Below, in pieces: positions 54,331 through 64,000 of a stretch of DNA of 64,000 nucleotides. This stretch comes from Cristatella mucedo (lineage: Eukaryota; Bryozoa; Phylactolaemata; Cristatellidae). The position numbers were made by a program, and so were the translations under genes. The notes under the pieces are model-generated. The model searched no databases. It saw only the letters and a list, made by a program, of their open reading frames with translations, and was not told the DNA's origin. Positions within the stretch are counted from its first letter, which is position 1. Every line of letters starts with the position of its first letter. Where the stretch lies: assembly GCA_009760855.2 (NCBI GenBank), contig WPIO01000168.1:239001-303000 (forward strand), read 5' to 3'.

Positions 54331-55890
54331 TTGAAGCTAAATGACCATACAAACAGAACTGCTGCTCTCAGGACGCCCTAAGCATGTGGCTGCATTAAAA
54401 GGCTTTGCCCTTCTAATAGGAGATGCTGCTGTGCGACCATCACCACGAGCTCAAAATGCAGATATCATTTTCGACAGCTGCCTAAATTTTAAAAGCTTCA
54501 TTCTGAAGACTGCTCCTATGTAATGTAATGTAATGTAGTGTAATGTATCTCCGTCAGTAAATTCACAAAGTCTTAAAGACCATGTGGGTGTTACGCAGGA
54601 GAGTTTTGTATAGCCCACTCACAGCCTAAGCGGCTTTCGGTACGCATTCGGTAGCCAACAGACTTCGTCTCACGCAACAAAGAGAAAGTGGGAAGCATAG
54701 CAGAGTCAGGAGAGCAGTTGAGGTAGTGATTAGCATAGAAGTAGCAGTTCAGGACCGCTGAAAAAGATGTGCCATAGTCGGCAGTCGGAGAGTAGTTGTC
54801 GTTGCGTAAGAATTGTGGAAGCGAGTTCCACAGCCTAGGACCTGCAGAGCTAAAGCTTCTGTCGCCAACTGTCTTTAAGTGGAGGAATGGGACAGCTAAT
54901 TGATTGTCCACACAGGACCTGAGGGCGCGAACAGGCTGAAACTGATGCAGCAGTTCAGCTAGGTACGAAGGAGCCAAGCCGTGGCGGGCCTTGTGGGTCA
55001 GCGTAAGAACTTTGCTCTGTATCCGTTGCTCAACCGGCAACCATCCTAGCTCTTTCAGCAAAGGTGACACGTGCTCAAACCGCTGGGACTTGAAGACTAG
55101 CCTTACAGCCATATTCATAGTCCGCTGTAGTGGCGTAATAGCTTTCTTTGGCAGCCCAGCCAAAAGGGAATACAGCTAGCCATCACTAAAAAACACACCT
55201 ATTTGGGACAGCATTTAGTGGGTCCCTGTGATTCGTCCTTGATGTGCTTATGCGTGCTGACACTGTGCACTGACACTGTGCTGCCACTAACCACATTTGC
55301 ATGCTTACCCTGTGCATGTCACCCCTAACCACGTTGTTCATGTTGTTTATCAAGCATGATATTACTCGCGATTCAATCGTGTTCCCCCTTGCAGCAAATG
55401 AAAAGCACCTAGGAAGAGATTGAGTTCTCTGAGGGCGTTTTATCAAGTGCATTGTTATTATTATTATTATTATCACGTCCAATCCCTTTCCAAGATTAGG
55501 ATCTGTCTTCCACAATGGCTTGAAAAAAATTAAACTAGCTGCTTAGTTCTGTCTCGGCTTGATTATTGTAATTCACTTTTGGCTGGGCTACCAAAGAAAG
55601 CAACTAGGCCACTGCAGCTGGCTATGGATATGGCTGCACGGCTCGTTTGGAAATCTCAGAGGTGTGATTATGCGTCTCCTTTGCTAAAAGAGCTAGGATG
55701 GCTGCCGGTTGATTTACGGATACAGAGCAAAGTTCTTGCGCTGATCTACAAGGCCCGCCACGGCTTGGCTCCTTCGTACCTAGATGAACTGCTGCATCAG
55801 TTCAGCCTCTTCATTCCCTCAGGTCCTGTGTGGATAATAAATTAGCTGCGAATTCCTCCACTTAAAGACCGTTGGCGACAGAAGCTTTGG
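54331..55890 (+). mobile_element. LINE-B (plus), broken by a LINE-B (minus) and a LINE-A 3' end
   Basis: Host copy: 54331-54515 (QTELLLSGRPKHVAALKG, ILKTAPM) and 55484-55890 (LSRLDYCNSLLAGLPKKA region, LLKELGWLPVDLRIQS). Inserts: LINE-B minus 54516-55173 with intact C-terminal frame (HRSCVDNQLAVPFLHLKTVG region, Cys codon retained), and LINE-A plus 3' end 55190-55482 (from ACACCTATTTGGGACAGC to its ATT tail). The word CATCAC stands at both junctions of the LINE-A insert. Confidence 0.88.
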
Positions 55891-55899
55891 CTCTTGAGG

Positions 55900-56358
55900 T
55901 TATATCCATTCTGTTTTCGATGCGTGCAGTCACTTTTATTGTTGCATAACGTATGTCTGATTTGACCATATTCATCTTAAATGCGTGTAAATATCAAGTT
56001 CGCTTTACAGCTACCTTCTAATACAACATTCGTAAGCACCTACTTTAGAATTGCGCATTCTTGTGAACCGTCTTGAGGCTAAAATCTAGAAGAAGCTACC
56101 GTATTTCTTGGCCATTCCGCCTTATACAATTGTTTGAGTTCCAATTTAAGGGTGCGTATCTGAATCTTATCTTTTGTTAAACCTTCTTGTTTTCTTAAGA
56201 GCAACTGAAGGATATGATCGAAGACCGCGAAGAAGGCATCAAGACAATGGAAGAAAAGCACCTTCTGGAGTTAGAGAAGCTCAAGCAGCAGACTACCGAG
56301 CTGCAGGAGCAACTGAGACGCCTGGATGGCAAAGAGAAGTTTATGAAACCTCTGCAAG
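55900..56358 (+). repeat. Segmental duplication, copy 1 (intron end + exon)
   Basis: Aligns with 63045-63505. Shared intron words include TTGTGAACCGTCTTGAGG (56070 and 63210), ACCTTCTAA and TTTGACC, roughly 70-75% identical by eye. The match continues through the acceptor and the whole exon. Confidence 0.85.
56200..56358 (+). CDS. Coiled-coil exon, copy 1
   Basis: Plus strand, 159 nt (53 codons), phase 1 at both ends. The acceptor is TTTTCTTAAG and the donor is CAAG/GTGAGC. It encodes QLKDMIEDREEGIKTMEEK, HLLELEKLKQQTTELQEQL and RRLDGKEKFMKPLQ. Leu/Ile/Met at heptad spacing with dense Glu/Lys/Gln marks a parallel coiled coil. The exon at 63347-63505 is a paralogue of identical length and phase, so the two can be spliced in series (FMKPLQ-DQLKNMIK). 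In VIgL/FREP-type genes the region between the Ig domain and the lectin domain is a coiled coil; that parallel is inference. The intron that follows opens directly into the 13-bp array. Confidence 0.75.
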
Positions 56359-57530
56359 GTGAGCTGCCTCGGTGGGCTGCCTCGGTGGGCTGCCTCGGTG
56401 AGCTGCCTCGGTGGGCTGCCTCGGTGAGCTGCCTCGGTGGGCTGCCTCGGTGGGCTGCCTCGGTGAGCTGCCTCGGTGGGCTGCCTCGGTGGGCTGCCTC
56501 GGTGAGCTGCCTCGGTGGGCTGCCTCGGTGGGTTGCTTCGGTGAGCTGCCTCGGTGAGCTGCCTCGGTGAGCTGCCTCGGTGAGCTGCCTCGGTGGGCTG
56601 CCTCGGTGAGCTGCCTCGATTAGCTGCCTCGGTGAGCTGCCTCGGTGAGCTGCCTCGGTGGGCTGCCTCGGTGAGCTGCCTCGGTGGGCTGCCTCGGTGG
56701 GCTGCCTCGGTGAGCTGCCTCGGTGGGCGGTGAGCTGCCTCGGTGAGCTGCCTCGGTGAGCTGCCTCGGTGAGCTGCCTCGGTGAGCTGCCTCGGTGAGC
56801 TGCCTCGGTGAGCTGCCTCGGTGAGCTGCCTCGGTGAGCTGCCTCGGTGAGCTGCCTCGGTGAGCTGCCTCGGTGAGCTGCCTCGGTGAGCTGCCTCGGT
56901 GGGCTGCCTCGGTGGGCTGCCTCGGTGGGCTGCCTCGGTGAGCTGCCTCGGTGAGCTGCCTCGGTGAGCTGCCTCGGTGAGCTGCCTCGGTGAGCTGCCT
57001 CTGCCTGGGCTGCCTCGGTGAGCTGCCTCGGTGAGCTGCCTCGGTGAGCTGCCTCGGTGAGCTGCCTCGGTGAGCTGCCTCGGTGAGCTGCCTCGGTGAG
57101 CTGCCTCGGTGAGCTGCCTCCTCGGTGAGCTGCCTCGGTGAGCTGCCTCGGTGGGCTGCCTCGGTGAGCTGCCTCGGTGGGCTGCCTCGGTGAGCCTCGG
57201 TGGGCTGCCTCGGTGAGCTGCCTCGGTGAGCTGCCTCGGTGAGCTGCCTCGCTGCCTCGGTGAGCTGCCTCGGTGAGCTGCCTCGGTGAGCTGCCTCGGT
57301 GAGCTGCCTCGGTGGGCTGCCTCGGTGAGCTGCCTCGGTGAGCTGCCTCGGTGGGCTGCCTCGGTGAGCTGCCTCGGTGAGCTGCCTCGGTGAGCTGCCT
57401 CGGTGGGCTGCCTCGGTGGGCTGCCTCGGTGAGCTGCCTCGGTGAGCTGCCTCGGTGAGCTGCCTCGGTGGCTGCCTCGGTGAGCTGCCTCGGTGAGCTG
57501 CCTCGGTGAGCCTAGGTGTAGCTGCCTCGG
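56359..57530. repeat. 13-bp minisatellite built on the splice donor, about 90 copies
   Basis: Unit GTGAGCTGCCTCG, starting at the first intron base after the exon 56200-56358. Main variant GTGGGCTGCCTCG, with a few shorter or damaged units (57000, 57120, 57195, 57250). Each GTGAGC unit restates the donor (CTCG/GTGAGC). The paralogous intron at 63506 begins GTGAGCGCAAAAGC with no array, so the expansion followed the duplication. Minus-strand frames of 300-450 codons through it (GSSPRQLTEAAHR repeats) exist only because the unit has no stop on that strand. Confidence 0.97.
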
Positions 57531-57604
57531 TGACTTTGATGCCTCTGGGCATCGCCAGCTGTGTATCGAATTCTGTGGAATCGTTCTGCCACGTATATGT
57601 ATAA

Positions 57605-57865
57605 TATATAATTCATTTATATAGCGTCCCAAGAGAACTTAATATCTATTCAGGGGCTTCACATTTACCTCGGGGCTCGAGCCTGCGACCTCAGCCAGAT
57701 CTTGGTCATGGCGAACACCTTAACCGCTCGACCAAACCACCTTTAAAGAGTTGTTTCATAATTCTAATAATAATAATGATGCACTTGATAAAGTGCCCTC
57801 AGAGAACTCAATCTCTTTCTAGGCGATTTACATTGGCTGCAAAGGGAAACGCAATTGAATGGTAA
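57605..57865 (-). mobile_element. SINE-2 and a LINE-A tail
   Basis: 57605-57745: antisense SINE-2 (tail AATTCATTTATATAGCGTCC, B box complement GGGCTCGAGCCTGCGAC, head complement ACCGCTCGACCAAACCACC). 57763-57865: antisense LINE-A hairpin and GCTGCAAAGGGAAACGCAAT block. Confidence 0.93.
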
Positions 57866-58530
57866 AAGGTTTCCATTAGTTCCGCTGACATTCATTGAAG
57901 CTGTTCGCAATGAACAGCACGATAAATTGCTAATACAACCTTACACTAGCAAAGTAGTCACACAGCTGAATGTGAACGGAGCACATGAGCACCATGGCAG
58001 CACGTGCATTTCCATTATTCATGCTTATTTCCACGGCCGCTCGCCGCCGGCCTGCTCACCTCGACATCTACCTCGAAACTCTGCGCCTCTGCAAGCCGTG
58101 ATTCATAAACAATATTAGCTGATTTTTAACAGCCGCATTTGTATAGCGACAGAAGAGCCTTTACGGCTATCACCACCGCTTGCAGAGACGATAAAGGATC
58201 GCCCACAGCAGGATTCGAATCCACGACCTCGGGACCGAAGTCGTGAAAGCAACCGCCTTAACAAGTACGCATCACGGCAACCCATAATCCATCGCCGCCA
58301 CAAAGTTGCAATGGCCCATAAACCGGCAGCAGCGCCGAAACTTTACTGGGCCGTAGATTGGTGTCTGTACGACTCGTGGGGCCATAAACACCACCTGGCC
58401 ATTGATCGGTAACAACGCTAATAACAAAGCCACGAATACTACCGGTCCACGCACTACAAACAGCTACACCTTACATAAGCCTTAAGTCATAAGGTCATCG
58501 GCCATTGGTTGGTGAGTGCACTTACCGTAA
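57866..58530 (+). repeat. Segmental duplication, downstream part of copy 1
   Basis: 57872-57960 matches 63880-63965 (TCCGCTGACATTCATTGAAG against TCCGCCGACTTTCATAAAGC, and GAAATTGCTAA, CCTTACACTA). 58485-58525 matches 63955-63995 (ATAAGGTCATCGGCCATTGG against ATAAGGTCATGCGCCATACG). A SINE-1 (58112-58283) and unrecognised sequence lie between. Confidence 0.7.
58112..58283 (-). mobile_element. SINE-1
   Basis: Antisense tail AGCTGATTTTTAACAGCCGC, CACCACCGCTTGCAG, B box complement GGATTCGAATCC, hairpin, head complement near GCATCACGGCAACCC. Confidence 0.93.
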
Positions 58531-58599
58531 TCATACCATTTGCAGTAAAACAAAAACGCATGTCGCATAAAAACATAATATTTTAAACTCGACGATAAG

Positions 58600-58762
58600 A
58601 GTGATAATAATACATTTGATACGGCACCCTCAGAGAGCTCAATCTCTTTCCATGCACTTTACATATGCTTCAAAGAAAGAAACGATAAAAATGGCACCCT
58701 CAGAGAACTCAATCTCTTTCCATGCACTTTACATATGCTTCAAAGGAAGAAACGATAAAAAT
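58600..58762 (-). repeat. LINE-A tail fragment, tandemly duplicated (70 bp x 2)
   Basis: GGCACCCTCAGAGAGCTCAA starts at 58623 and again (with one change) at 58693; each unit runs to GAAACGATAAAAAT. Confidence 0.93.
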
Positions 58763-58895
58763 TACAGTTTCGAAGGCATAAAGTCGTTGAAGTTTAGGGC
58801 TTAAGGAATGCACTGAAAGATGCTGTCCTTGTTTGCAATACATGTAGGCTCATTTTTACTCAGCCTGAGAGCCTGACTGTGAGAGCCCAAATCTG
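58763..58895. other. Intron, nothing recognised
   Basis: No pattern found. Confidence 0.35.
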
Positions 58896-59397
58896 CAGCC
58901 AGCCTGTTCTCCCGTACGTTATTAAGGGCTCATGTTATGCGCCAGAACTGTGGACACAAGATTATCTCCCTGATGCAGATTCAGCCTGTTAGTCACGGGC
59001 TCAAAGGCTTTCGCCAGACGTGCTCTATACAGTCCATTTTTCTCCGAATCATGATTTTGCACACTGATAGCTTCTGATAGAGTCAGTGAGTCACAATTTC
59101 ACATGGTACACTTGTCTGCGAAGCCCAAAGACGAGTTCAAACTGTAAGGATTAGACGTTCGACCTCGCAGAGGCTCTCTATGCGAAGCACTGACGTACGG
59201 CACACAGGCATCCCAATCTTGCTGATTGTCTCGTTTGAGCATTTTAAGTCAGCCGACGGTTCTATTGCATCTTTCCACTCCACCATTACTGGCTGGATGA
59301 GAGACACTTTTCGTGCGATTCTTCTCCAAGTGCACTCGACGACAGATCTCTTGGTACAGGCTGTACTCAAACTCGTCGGACCATTGGTCGCTGCATA

Positions 59398-59882
<485 letters not shown>

Positions 59883-61139
59883 AGACTGCAAGGCACCCCG
59901 TAGACCAACGCAAAATGGTTAATAAATGCGGAAGTAGTTGTTACAGTTCGCTTGTTAGCTAGTAGAATAGCAACGATGTATTTGGTTAACTATTCGTGTG
60001 TCACCATCATTAACTCATTGCCTGTCTGTGTCAGAAGGCAAATTACCCTTCAAATCAATCTAAATGACGCGCTGAGCATGATGAGATCCACTCCTCGACG
60101 TCTCGCCCCATTCCAATCCAAAAGAAACGTTCCTCGAGAGACGTCTGAAGGGTCTTCTCAACTGCGTCCGGTGTCCTGAGGTCGGACTATCACGCCTGCA
60201 TACCCTGAAGTGACGTCCGCTACAGCACCGGCGGCAGCATTACCCTCGTGCACTCTACCGTCAGCAAGCCCGAGCAATTGTCCACACTCACTCGGGGTAA
60301 TATCTGTGTAAAGGGACCGACCAACGTTCTTCGCTTGCCGAGTTTGGTGCGCAATTTCCGGAGGTCGAGATCCTTGCACCGAGCGTCCTGGATTTTGCCA
60401 AGGGAGAACTCACAGCCTAGGATTACTGCCGCCTCGAGAGTTGTCGATCGGCTCAGGACAGCAGCCACGACATTGGTTCTAGCCGGTTTTTTACGTAGGG
60501 TAAAGCAGTACTCATCCAAGTTATGGACCTGATGCCAAAGACGGCCAGCGGCTTCCTCGGCGTTCTTCTTACTCAGCAGCCACTTTACTGCTTCGTCGTC
60601 TGCGGACAGAAGGAAGTGTTCGCCGAGTAGATGCGGTCGCTAAGTTTTTTCTGCTTCTGTCACTATCTCTCCAACTCTTTAGCTGAGTACTTGGCATCTC
60701 TTTTGTTCATCTTCCGTCCGCCCAAAGCAACAGGTTTGTCTGCTACGGTAGCCTGACAGATGGGAGGTTACGTAACCAACAGTTCTGATCAGGGATGTAG
60801 CCGACGGCAATAGCCGACGGATCGCAAGTCACTATAAACTGACGGCTTGGGTTAGGAAGACGAAGGACTGCGTCATTTATTAGCCTCTACTTCAGCTGGG
60901 GTCTGCTACCTTCGTATGATTGACAGTTTTTTTGGCATCGGCCGGATGCTTCCAGCAGAGACAATATGTCACATGAATGTAACCTCTTCCTGGGCAGAGC
61001 AGCACTTTCTGCATGAGAGTTTAAATCCCGATGCCTTAAAAAGCCATAAGGCATACTAAAGCAGTGATGCTCTAGGTTTTGAGGTTTTGCTAGCAGCTGA
61101 GCATGATAAGGATCATGCTGTTTTTGTATTGTATCTGTA

Positions 61140-61160
61140 CATTATTGTATTGTATTGTGT

Positions 61161-61212
<52 letters not shown>

Positions 61213-62600
61213 ATGTATATTGTATTGTATCTCCGCCTGTAACTCTCCAAAGTCATAAAAACTATGAGGGTGTTTCGCAGGAGAGTTTTGTGCAGCGCAC
61301 TCATAGCCTAAGCGGCTTTCGGTACACATTCGGTAGCCAACAGACTTCGTCTCATGCAACAATAAGAAAATGGGAACCATAGCAGAGTCAGTAGAGCAGC
61401 TGAGGTAGTGAGTAGCGTGGAAGTAACAGCTCAGGACCGCTGAAAAGGATTACCCATAGTCGGCAGCTGGAGAGTAGCTGTCGTTGCGTAAGAATTGTTA
61501 AAGCGAGTTCCACAGTCTAGGAACTGCAGAGCTAAAGCTTCTGTCACCAACGGTCTTTAAGCGGAGGAATTAAACAGCTGATGAATTGTCCACACAAGAC
61601 CTGAGGGCGCGAAGAGGTTGAAACTGGTGCAGCAGTTCAGCTAGGTGCGAAGGAGCTAAGCCATGGCGGGCCTTGTAGATTAGCGCAAGAACTTTGCTCT
61701 GTGTCCGTAAATCAACCGGCAGCCATCCTAGCTCGTTTAGCAAAGGAGACGCATAATCACACCTCTGAGATTTCCAGACGAGCCCTGCAGCCATATTCAT
61801 AGTCCGCTGTAGTGGCATAATAGCTTTCTTTGGTAGCCCAGCCAAAAGTAAATTACAATAATCAAGCCGAGACAGAACTAAGGAGCTAGTTTAATTTTTT
61901 TCAAGCCATTGTGGAAGACAGATCCTAATCTTGGATAGGGATTGGACGTGATGGCTATCTGTAGAAGCATTCTTCTGAATGAAGCTTTTAAAACTTAGCT
62001 AGCTGTCAAAAGCGACACCTAGATTACGAGCACGTGGTGAAGGTCGCACAATAGCATCACCTATTAGAACAGCAAAGCCTTTTAATCCAGCCACACGCTT
62101 AGGGTGTCTTATGAGCAGCAGTTGGTTTTATCGTCATTTAGTTTCAAGAAGTTTTTCGACATCCAGGATCGAAGGTCGGCAAGGCAAGCATTCAGTTTCG
62201 CAGTTGCTGCAGCAGATTCCGACGGTTTGAATAACAAATACGGCTGAGTATCATCAGCATAAAAGTGATATCTTATTCCGGGGGCCTCAATCACTTTTCC
62301 CAGAAGTTGAGTATAAATGAAGAACAGAAAGGGACCAAGGACGGACCTTTAAGGGACTCGACAGGTGACCCGTTTCTTGTGTGAGACCTGACCCCCACAC
62401 GTCACGGATTGAACACGATCGGGCAAGTACGATTTAAACCACGCCAGTGCCTCGTCTGCCAGACCGATCGCTGTTCTCAATTGTTCAAGTAGAACACCGT
62501 GACCAATTGTATCGAAGGCCGCTGACAGCTGTAGTAGAGCTAGGGCTGTGACATTCCCGTCATCACTGCCACATAGAATGTCGTTGCTTACATTTTATGG
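61140..62600 (-). mobile_element. LINE-B, longest copy here
   Basis: TGTATTG/TA tail with a TA array (61164-61210), 3' UTR, C terminus, then RT upstream to the [17 protein letters not shown]-like region near 62530 (motif A). Motif C reads [12 protein letters not shown]. Many frame breaks. Confidence 0.9.
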
Positions 62601-63044
62601 CGTGCTTGTGCGGCCCGTTTTGGAAAGAAGAATGCTTTAGCAGTCGTGAACTGTCTTGGCTTTCAACATCGGCCAATCAGTACAAGGCTTCCGGATCTGC
62701 CTAGAGAACCTCGGCAACCTCAACAAGCCTAGAACGTCTCTCAATTTAAAAGAGCATACGAACTTAGTACAGTTTTATAACACCGTGTTATGCTTCGGTA
62801 TCGCTGAGATAGTTTGCGGAACCTCAATACAAGCGTGAATGCTTAAAGTTTACACTTGACACTGGCACAGGAAGCTAATCCTTAAGCCCGACAAAAACTA
62901 ATGGGCTTGACAACTTTGAGAGCATATATGGTATAAAAAGTGTGAGTGTGCGTGTAAGGAGGTTTAAGTGCATCAATATTTCATCCCACGTTAATTCGAT
63001 AAAATTACATTAACTTTTCTTAGGCACAACACGTGTGTATTTTC
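62601..63044. other. Intron, nothing recognised
   Basis: No repeat or coding pattern identified. Confidence 0.4.
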
Positions 63045-63346
63045 ATCTTTTATTCTTCGCTTTTTCCATGTATGCAGTTGCTTTTGTTGATTCATAATAC
63101 ATATCCAATTTGACCGCCGTCATTTCGAATACGTATAAATGTCAAATTCTCTTCACACCTACCTTCTAACATGAAATTCATAGGAACATACCTTAGAATT
63201 ACGCATTCTTGTGAACCGTCTTGAGGTTCATATTGAGAATAAATAGTTGCCTGTGATGGCCGTTGCATCCACTAAATGACATGACTTACAACTCACGTGT
63301 ATATTTTGTAATCTTATCTTTGTTTAAATATTCGTGTTTTTTTAAG

Positions 63347-63505
63347 ACCAACTGAAGAATATGATCAAAGGTGGCGAAGAAGGCATCAGGAAAGTGCAAG
63401 AAAAGTACAGTCTGCAGTTGCAGCAGATGAAGCAACAAATTAAAGGGCTGCAGCAGCAGCTGAGGTTTCTGGATAATAAAAGAATATTTATGAAACCTCG
63501 TCAAG
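63347..63505 (+). CDS. Coiled-coil exon, copy 2
   Basis: Plus strand, 159 nt, phase 1 at both ends. The acceptor is TTCGTGTTTTTTTAAG and the donor is CAAG/GTGAGC. It encodes QLKNMIKGGEEGIRKVQEK, YSLQLQQMKQQIKGLQQQL and RFLDNKRIFMKPRQ. About 60% identical to copy 1, with differences spread along the length and the heptad Leu/Met positions, LQQQLR.LD and FMKP.Q retained. That pattern indicates both exons are under selection rather than a recent accident. Its place at the window end suggests further repeats or a C-terminal domain beyond. Confidence 0.78.
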
Positions 63506-63629
63506 GTGAGCGCAAAAGCTGTTTAAACTCCATACATTTGAGTGAAATAGATCCCACCTGGTGCTTCCTTGCATATCACATTGCTGATGAATCATGATGC
63601 AACCTCTGCTGCTTTTCTCAAATGCTGCT

Positions 63630-63745
63630 AAAAATAATAATAATAATAATAATAATTCACTTGATAAAGCGCCCTCAGAGAACTTAATCTCTCTCTAGGC
63701 GCTTTACATTTGCTGTAAAGTGAAATGCAATTGAAAGGTAAGTAA
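63630..63745 (-). mobile_element. LINE-A 3' tail
   Basis: ATA array, antisense hairpin AAAGCGCCCTCAGAGAACTT, GCTGTAAAGTGAAATGCAAT block. Confidence 0.93.
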
Positions 63746-64000
63746 AATAAAAAACCAGTTTTGCCAAGGCTATAGAGCGATGACAGATATGAAATTAATC
63801 AACAACGAATGTTGAAAAAGTTTGAAGGTTTTTGATAAAGCGGACCACCTAGAGACTCCACTTTTATTGCTCGCATTCGGTCCGCCGACTTTCATAAAGC
63901 TTTTCGCAATATAGGGTAAAAGAAATTGCTAAAATGACCTTACGCTAAGTAATCAGTTATAAGGTCATGCGCCATACGTTGGTAAGAGCTCATTTTTCGT

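Larger units (their letters stand above)
63045..64000 (+). repeat. Segmental duplication, copy 2
   Basis: Partner of 55900-58530 as described there. It includes intron, exon and downstream intron, offset about 7.15 kb, and lacks the 13-bp array and the SINE-1. It is cut by the window end. Confidence 0.8.

Noticed and set aside
56271-57632. 453-codon and 310-codon minus-strand frames with GSSPRQLTEAAHR repeats
   Set aside because: They are the antisense of a 13-bp minisatellite lacking stops; any frame reads the same 13-residue unit, and the array sits in an intron.

Overview
This is nuclear DNA of an invertebrate animal. It has no operons, ribosome binding sites or dense coding. It consists of short exons with consensus GT/AG borders and matching phases, separated by kilobases of transposable elements. 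The species cannot be read from the sequence. The second gene below resembles the Ig-plus-coiled-coil recognition proteins of gastropods (FREP/VIgL type), so a mollusc is my guess (inference).

Two host genes are supported. (1) From about 23.7 kb down to 3.5 kb on the minus strand lies an ANKZF1/Vms1 gene. Vms1-type proteins act in ribosome-associated quality control, releasing nascent chains from stalled 60S subunits. Nine exons are visible: the C2H2 zinc finger, an acidic serine-rich linker, the release-factor-like VLRF1 domain with its GTAQ motif, a basic low-complexity linker, and the ankyrin repeats. The C-terminal exons (coiled coil, VIM) lie beyond the left edge. (2) On the plus strand, five exons spread over 30 kb (33223-33331, 48960-49391, 52622-52768, 56200-56358, 63347-63505) all join in phase 1. 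They read as signal peptide, Ig-like domain, linker and two tandemly duplicated coiled-coil exons, and the gene runs off the right edge. Several orphan exon-like ORFs (24009-24350 minus, 36290-36765 plus, 39204-39404 plus and others) are listed with lower confidence.

Most of the rest is repeats. LINE-A is a CR1/L2-group LINE (APE endonuclease plus RT, ATT-repeat tail). It is present as one long but frameshifted copy, one copy with an intact 561-codon RT ORF, many 5'-truncated copies and dozens of bare 3' tails. LINE-B is a second non-LTR family with an ACATT-type tail. SINE-1 and SINE-2 are tRNA-derived, and SINE-2 ends in the same 3' hairpin as LINE-A. There are two solo LTRs with 4-bp target duplications and a decayed Ty3/gypsy pol relic. 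Insertions are often nested two or three deep.

Tandem repeats are prominent: long GA/GACA and TA arrays, a 15-bp x 20 minisatellite, and a 13-bp array of about 90 copies. The 13-bp array begins exactly at the splice donor of a coiled-coil exon and repeats that donor hexamer. It is the most unusual structure in the window. Positions of repeat borders are approximate to about 5-20 bases unless a target duplication is quoted.
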